Assembly (NCBI RefSeq): GCF_000020985.1
Contig: NC_011296.1
Location: 744,001 to 808,000, forward strand
Length of the DNA: 64,000 bases
Direction of reading: 5' to 3'
From: Thermodesulfovibrio yellowstonii DSM 11347
Lineage (GTDB): Bacteria; Nitrospirota; Thermodesulfovibrionia; Thermodesulfovibrionales; Thermodesulfovibrionaceae
The position numbers and the translations under genes were made by a program. The notes below the pieces were generated by a model. The model made no database searches. It saw nothing but the letters and a program-made list of their open reading frames with translations, and was not told the DNA's origin. Shown one piece after another: positions 61,722-64,000 of the stretch. How positions within the stretch are numbered: position 1 is the first letter of the stretch; the number at the start of each line of letters is the position of its first letter.

Positions 61722-62803
61722 CTTAATATGATTTGTGATATTTCATAAACTTCATCATCTGGAAGTTCAGGATATATTGGCAAAGACAGAATCTCTCTTG
61801 AAACAGCCTCTGAAACAGGAAAATCTCCCTCTTTGTATCCTAAAAAACTTACAGCTTTCTGTAAATGTAATGGTAAAGGATAATAAATAACTGAAGGAAT
61901 ATCATAGTTTGCCAATGTTTCTTTTATTTTATCTCTAAAAATTGAGCGTATACTATAAAGATGATATACATGATAGTTATTATCCTTTTCTTTGGGTGTG
62001 ATTACAGCATCACTTAAAAGTTTTGTATAGAGAAAGGCTTTTTTTCGTCTTTGTTCATTATATTCTTCTATGTATCTAAGTTTTATTCTTAAAATTCCAG
62101 CCTGAATCTCATCAAGCCTTGAGTTTAAACCCACTGTTTCATGAATGTATCTACCGGGAGAACCATGATTTCTGAGTATTCTTATTTTTTGTGCTATTTC
62201 CGCATTATCTGTTACAACCATCCCACCATCACCAAAACATCCCAGATTTTTGCTTGGATAAAAACTAAAACAACCAACATCTCCAAAACTTCCAATTTTT
62301 TTATTGCCAATTCTCGCACCAAATGCCTGCGCAGCATCTTCAACTACTTTTAAACTATATTTTTGAGCAATTTCATTAATTTTCAACATATCTGCCGGTG
62401 CACCAAATATATGAACTGGAATAATAGCTTTTGTGTGTGGTGTGATTTTTTCTTCAATTTTTTCAGGGTCAATATTATAAGTATCCTTTTCAATATCAAC
62501 AAAAACAGGTTTTGCTCCTACATAAAGGATAGCCTCAACTGTTGCAAAAAAAGTAAAGGGAGTTGTTATTACTTCATCTCCTTTTCCAATATTTAAAGCT
62601 TTGAGGGCTAAATGAAGGGCGTCTGTTCCTGATGCGACTCCAATGGCTTCAGATACTCCAAGATACGATTTAACTTCTTCTTCAAAAGTTTTTACATTTT
62701 CACCCAGTATATAATGAGAGCTTTCAAGAATCTCATTTATACATTTTAGTATTTCCTCTTTGATGTTTCCATATTGTGCCTGTAGGTCAATAAATGGTTT
62801 CAT
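61703..62803 (-). CDS. DegT/DnrJ/EryC1 aminotransferase, likely GnnB
   Basis: 366 residues of the PLP-dependent sugar aminotransferase family: ASGTDALHLALKALNIGKGDEVITTPFTFFATVEAIL, Lys in FSFYPSKNLGCFGDGGMV (Schiff base Lys), and NSRLDEIQAGILRIKL. The position next to lpxB and an Gfo/Idh oxidoreductase fits GnnB, which puts the 3-amino group on UDP-GlcNAc for lipid A of the 2,3-diamino type. The name is inference from context. Confidence 0.88.
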   Translation of the reverse strand: MKPFIDLQAQYGNIKEEILKCINEILESSHYILGENVKTFEEEVKSYLGVSEAIGVASGTDALHLALKALNIGKGDEVITTPFTFFATVEAILYVGAKPVFVDIEKDTYNIDPEKIEEKITPHTKAIIPVHIFGAPADMLKINEIAQKYSLKVVEDAAQAFGARIGNKKIGSFGDVGCFSFYPSKNLGCFGDGGMVVTDNAEIAQKIRILRNHGSPGRYIHETVGLNSRLDEIQAGILRIKLRYIEEYNEQRRKKAFLYTKLLSDAVITPKEKDNNYHVYHLYSIRSIFRDKIKETLANYDIPSVIYYPLPLHLQKAVSFLGYKEGDFPVSEAVSREILSLPIYPELPDDEVYEISQIILRCLQNS

Positions 62804-62808
62804 AAATC

Positions 62809-63738
62809 TTATTTCCCTCCGTTTATCTTATCTATTACTTCTATCACTTCAATTATTTCCTCAGGGGATGGTGCATATTGAGAAAGCTTTTTTTGTTTTA
62901 CAGAATTTAAAAAATCTCTTATTTCCTCATATAGAGGCTGGGAATCTTTATTTTTTATAAGAATTTCAGTAACTTTCCCTGTATTGTCAACCTCTGTTAA
63001 TGTCTTATTTATCAAATCTGCATATAAAACATTATTCTGCTGAACAATGGATATTCTTCTATTGAAAACAGAAGAAATCCTGCTTGCTGTAAGATGAGCT
63101 TTAACATTACAATTAGTATCAACAAACTCCATCCATACATTAGCATAATCAATCTTTGAAGTTACCATGTTCTGTTTGAAGGCTTTTAAATCCTTTAATT
63201 TAAAATTTCCTAAGTTTTTAAGTAACATCCATATTAAATCAATGTCATGTATCATAAGGTCATAGGTAACGTCAGTATCAGTTGCTCTGCCAAGAAAAGG
63301 AGATACTCTCTCTGCCTCAATAAAAACAGGATTTTTTAGATGTTCAACAAGAGTTTTTATTACAGGATTGTATCTTTCTATTAATCCAGCTTGAATTATT
63401 ACATTCTTTTTTCTTGCTTCATTGAGAAGTTTTTCTGCAAAAACAGGTTTTTCGGTTAAAGGTTTTTCTATAAAAATAGCTTTCCCTTCATTTATTAATT
63501 CTATTCCTATATCAAAATGAGTAATGGTTGGAGTTACAACGAAAAATATTTGAGCTGGTTTTAATAAATCTTTATAGTCAGAGCAATATTTTAAGTTATA
63601 CTGCTGCGCAATTTCTTTAGCTTTTACAATATCTTTATCTGCAATACCAACAATCTCAACATCAGGCATTTGAGCAAGTAATTTAATATGTCGTTGACCA
63701 AAATATCCTGCACCAATAACTGCGACTTTAAACTTCAT
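62809..63738 (-). CDS. Gfo/Idh/MocA oxidoreductase, likely GnnA
   Basis: 309 residues. N-terminal Rossmann domain (FKVAVIGAGYFGQRHIKLL, PTITHFDIGIELINEGKAIFIEKPL with the Lys-Pro pair) and the C-terminal substrate domain (about 125-309). With the aminotransferase five bases downstream it probably oxidises UDP-GlcNAc at C3 before amination. A general sugar dehydrogenase is the alternative. It overlaps the siroheme gene by 11 bases. Confidence 0.85.
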   Translation of the reverse strand: MKFKVAVIGAGYFGQRHIKLLAQMPDVEIVGIADKDIVKAKEIAQQYNLKYCSDYKDLLKPAQIFFVVTPTITHFDIGIELINEGKAIFIEKPLTEKPVFAEKLLNEARKKNVIIQAGLIERYNPVIKTLVEHLKNPVFIEAERVSPFLGRATDTDVTYDLMIHDIDLIWMLLKNLGNFKLKDLKAFKQNMVTSKIDYANVWMEFVDTNCNVKAHLTASRISSVFNRRISIVQQNNVLYADLINKTLTEVDNTGKVTEILIKNKDSQPLYEEIRDFLNSVKQKKLSQYAPSPEEIIEVIEVIDKINGGK

Positions 63739-64000
63739 CTATTATTTTTTCAATCTCCTTTTTAGCTTCTTTAAAACCATACTGTTTCAAAATTGACACA
63801 ATTTTCTTTGATGCAATTTTCCTAAAAATTGTCTGTCTTCTTTTAATATCAGGGATTGTCTTCTGAATTTCCTTCCTAAGTTTTTTAAGATATTTTAAAT
63901 ATAATGCAAATTCTCTGCCATATAATTTTGAGATTTCGTCCCTTATAATTCTACTCAATGCTGGAAACTCAGTTGAAACAGCAATGGTTAAGTCTCCTTT
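63728..64000 (-). CDS. Precorrin-2 dehydrogenase/siroheme synthase (CysG N-terminal type), C-terminal part
   Basis: The frame is open from 64000 and ends at 63728, giving the last 90 residues. KGDLTIAVSTEFPALSRII matches the conserved KRGDLTIAISTEGKSPALARRIR block of the Met8/CysG-N family, followed by the helical tail (REFALYLKYLKKLRKEIQ) of the sensing/dimer domain. It makes sirohydrochlorin and perhaps inserts iron, giving siroheme. The N-terminal NAD domain lies beyond the window. A TTG at 63958 is an internal codon, not the start. Confidence 0.8.
   Translation of the reverse strand, partial: KGDLTIAVSTEFPALSRIIRDEISKLYGREFALYLKYLKKLRKEIQKTIPDIKRRQTIFRKIASKKIVSILKQYGFKEAKKEIEKIIDEV

Noticed and set aside
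63728-63958. Separate 76-residue protein from TTG 63958
   Set aside because: The frame continues to the window edge with the siroheme synthase motif KGDLTIAVSTE, so the TTG is internal.

Overview
The window comes from a low-GC, anaerobic, Gram-negative, motile and probably sulfate-reducing or respiratory bacterium. The best guess is the Nitrospirota (Thermodesulfovibrio-like) or a deep deltaproteobacterial relative. The taxon is inferred from gene content: siroheme and radical-SAM haem enzymes, ferredoxin-linked indolepyruvate oxidoreductase with paired phenylacetyl-CoA ligases, a four-subunit succinate dehydrogenase/fumarate reductase, lipid A genes, two MotAB stators, and the split AT-rich style of the sequence. 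No rRNA, CRISPR array, transposase or prophage was seen. Two tRNA genes (His, Arg) are present.

Layout. 0-3.3 kb (minus strand): one envelope-sensing operon, PepSY protein - ABC ATPase - ABC permease - exported NEW3-like protein - OmpR-type regulator - histidine kinase (cut by the window edge). 3.3-9.4 kb: the most unusual region. Two matching enhancer/sigma-54 promoter units drive small proteins that share an 18-residue segment encoded by an identical 53-base stretch. Between them lies a Lon protease with a phospho-receiver domain inserted just before its Walker A motif. A membrane protein, a TauE/SafE permease, a double-domain universal stress protein and an alpha/beta hydrolase follow. 9.4-13.9 kb: liv branched-chain amino acid ABC transporter. 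14-18.6 kb: ACT-malic enzyme divergent from sdhABCD. 18.6-23.2 kb: PilC, then convergent M48 lipoprotein, SH3 protein and CHASE2 adenylate cyclase. 23.3-23.9 kb: dispersed repeat, two tRNAs and a divergent promoter block. 23.9-29.5 kb: aryl-acid cluster (iorB, two paaK/ACT pairs, convergent iorA). 29.6-35.5 kb: cimA, hisI, HIT, NUDIX, ferredoxin, proA, nadD and a degenerate NtrC-like regulator. 35.6-37.5 kb: rpsF-ssb-rpsR-DUF507-DUF507-HNH. 37.5-42 kb: CDF transporter, DUF1460, a minimal NagA-like protein, DksA-type factor, coaD, rsmD, purN. 42-44 kb: hemE and a haem radical SAM enzyme. 44-48 kb: NSS transporter, bioB, bioW, lipid kinase. 48-52 kb: two motAB sets around a PilZ protein. 52-57.6 kb: miaA, rpsP-khpA, trmD-rplS-rnhB-hypF. 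57.6-64 kb: glycosylase-like protein, K+ channel, then kdtA, lpxB, two sugar-nucleotide genes that look like gnnB/gnnA, and the tail of a siroheme synthase.

Three themes run across the window. First, several genes lack a Shine-Dalgarno site but have a good -10 box placed so that transcription would begin at or next to the start codon (iorB, cimA, the haem radical SAM gene, nagA-like, miaA), which suggests common leaderless mRNAs. Second, a dispersed palindromic repeat family (core GGAGATTCCTCG...CTCCTCGGAATGAC) sits between genes at 6.6 and 23.4 kb and has also entered hypF twice without breaking its reading frame. Third, haem and siroheme genes (hemE, Ahb-type radical SAM, precorrin-2 dehydrogenase) point to a non-classical haem route.

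All product names are from reading the translated sequence and motif recognition. No database search was possible.
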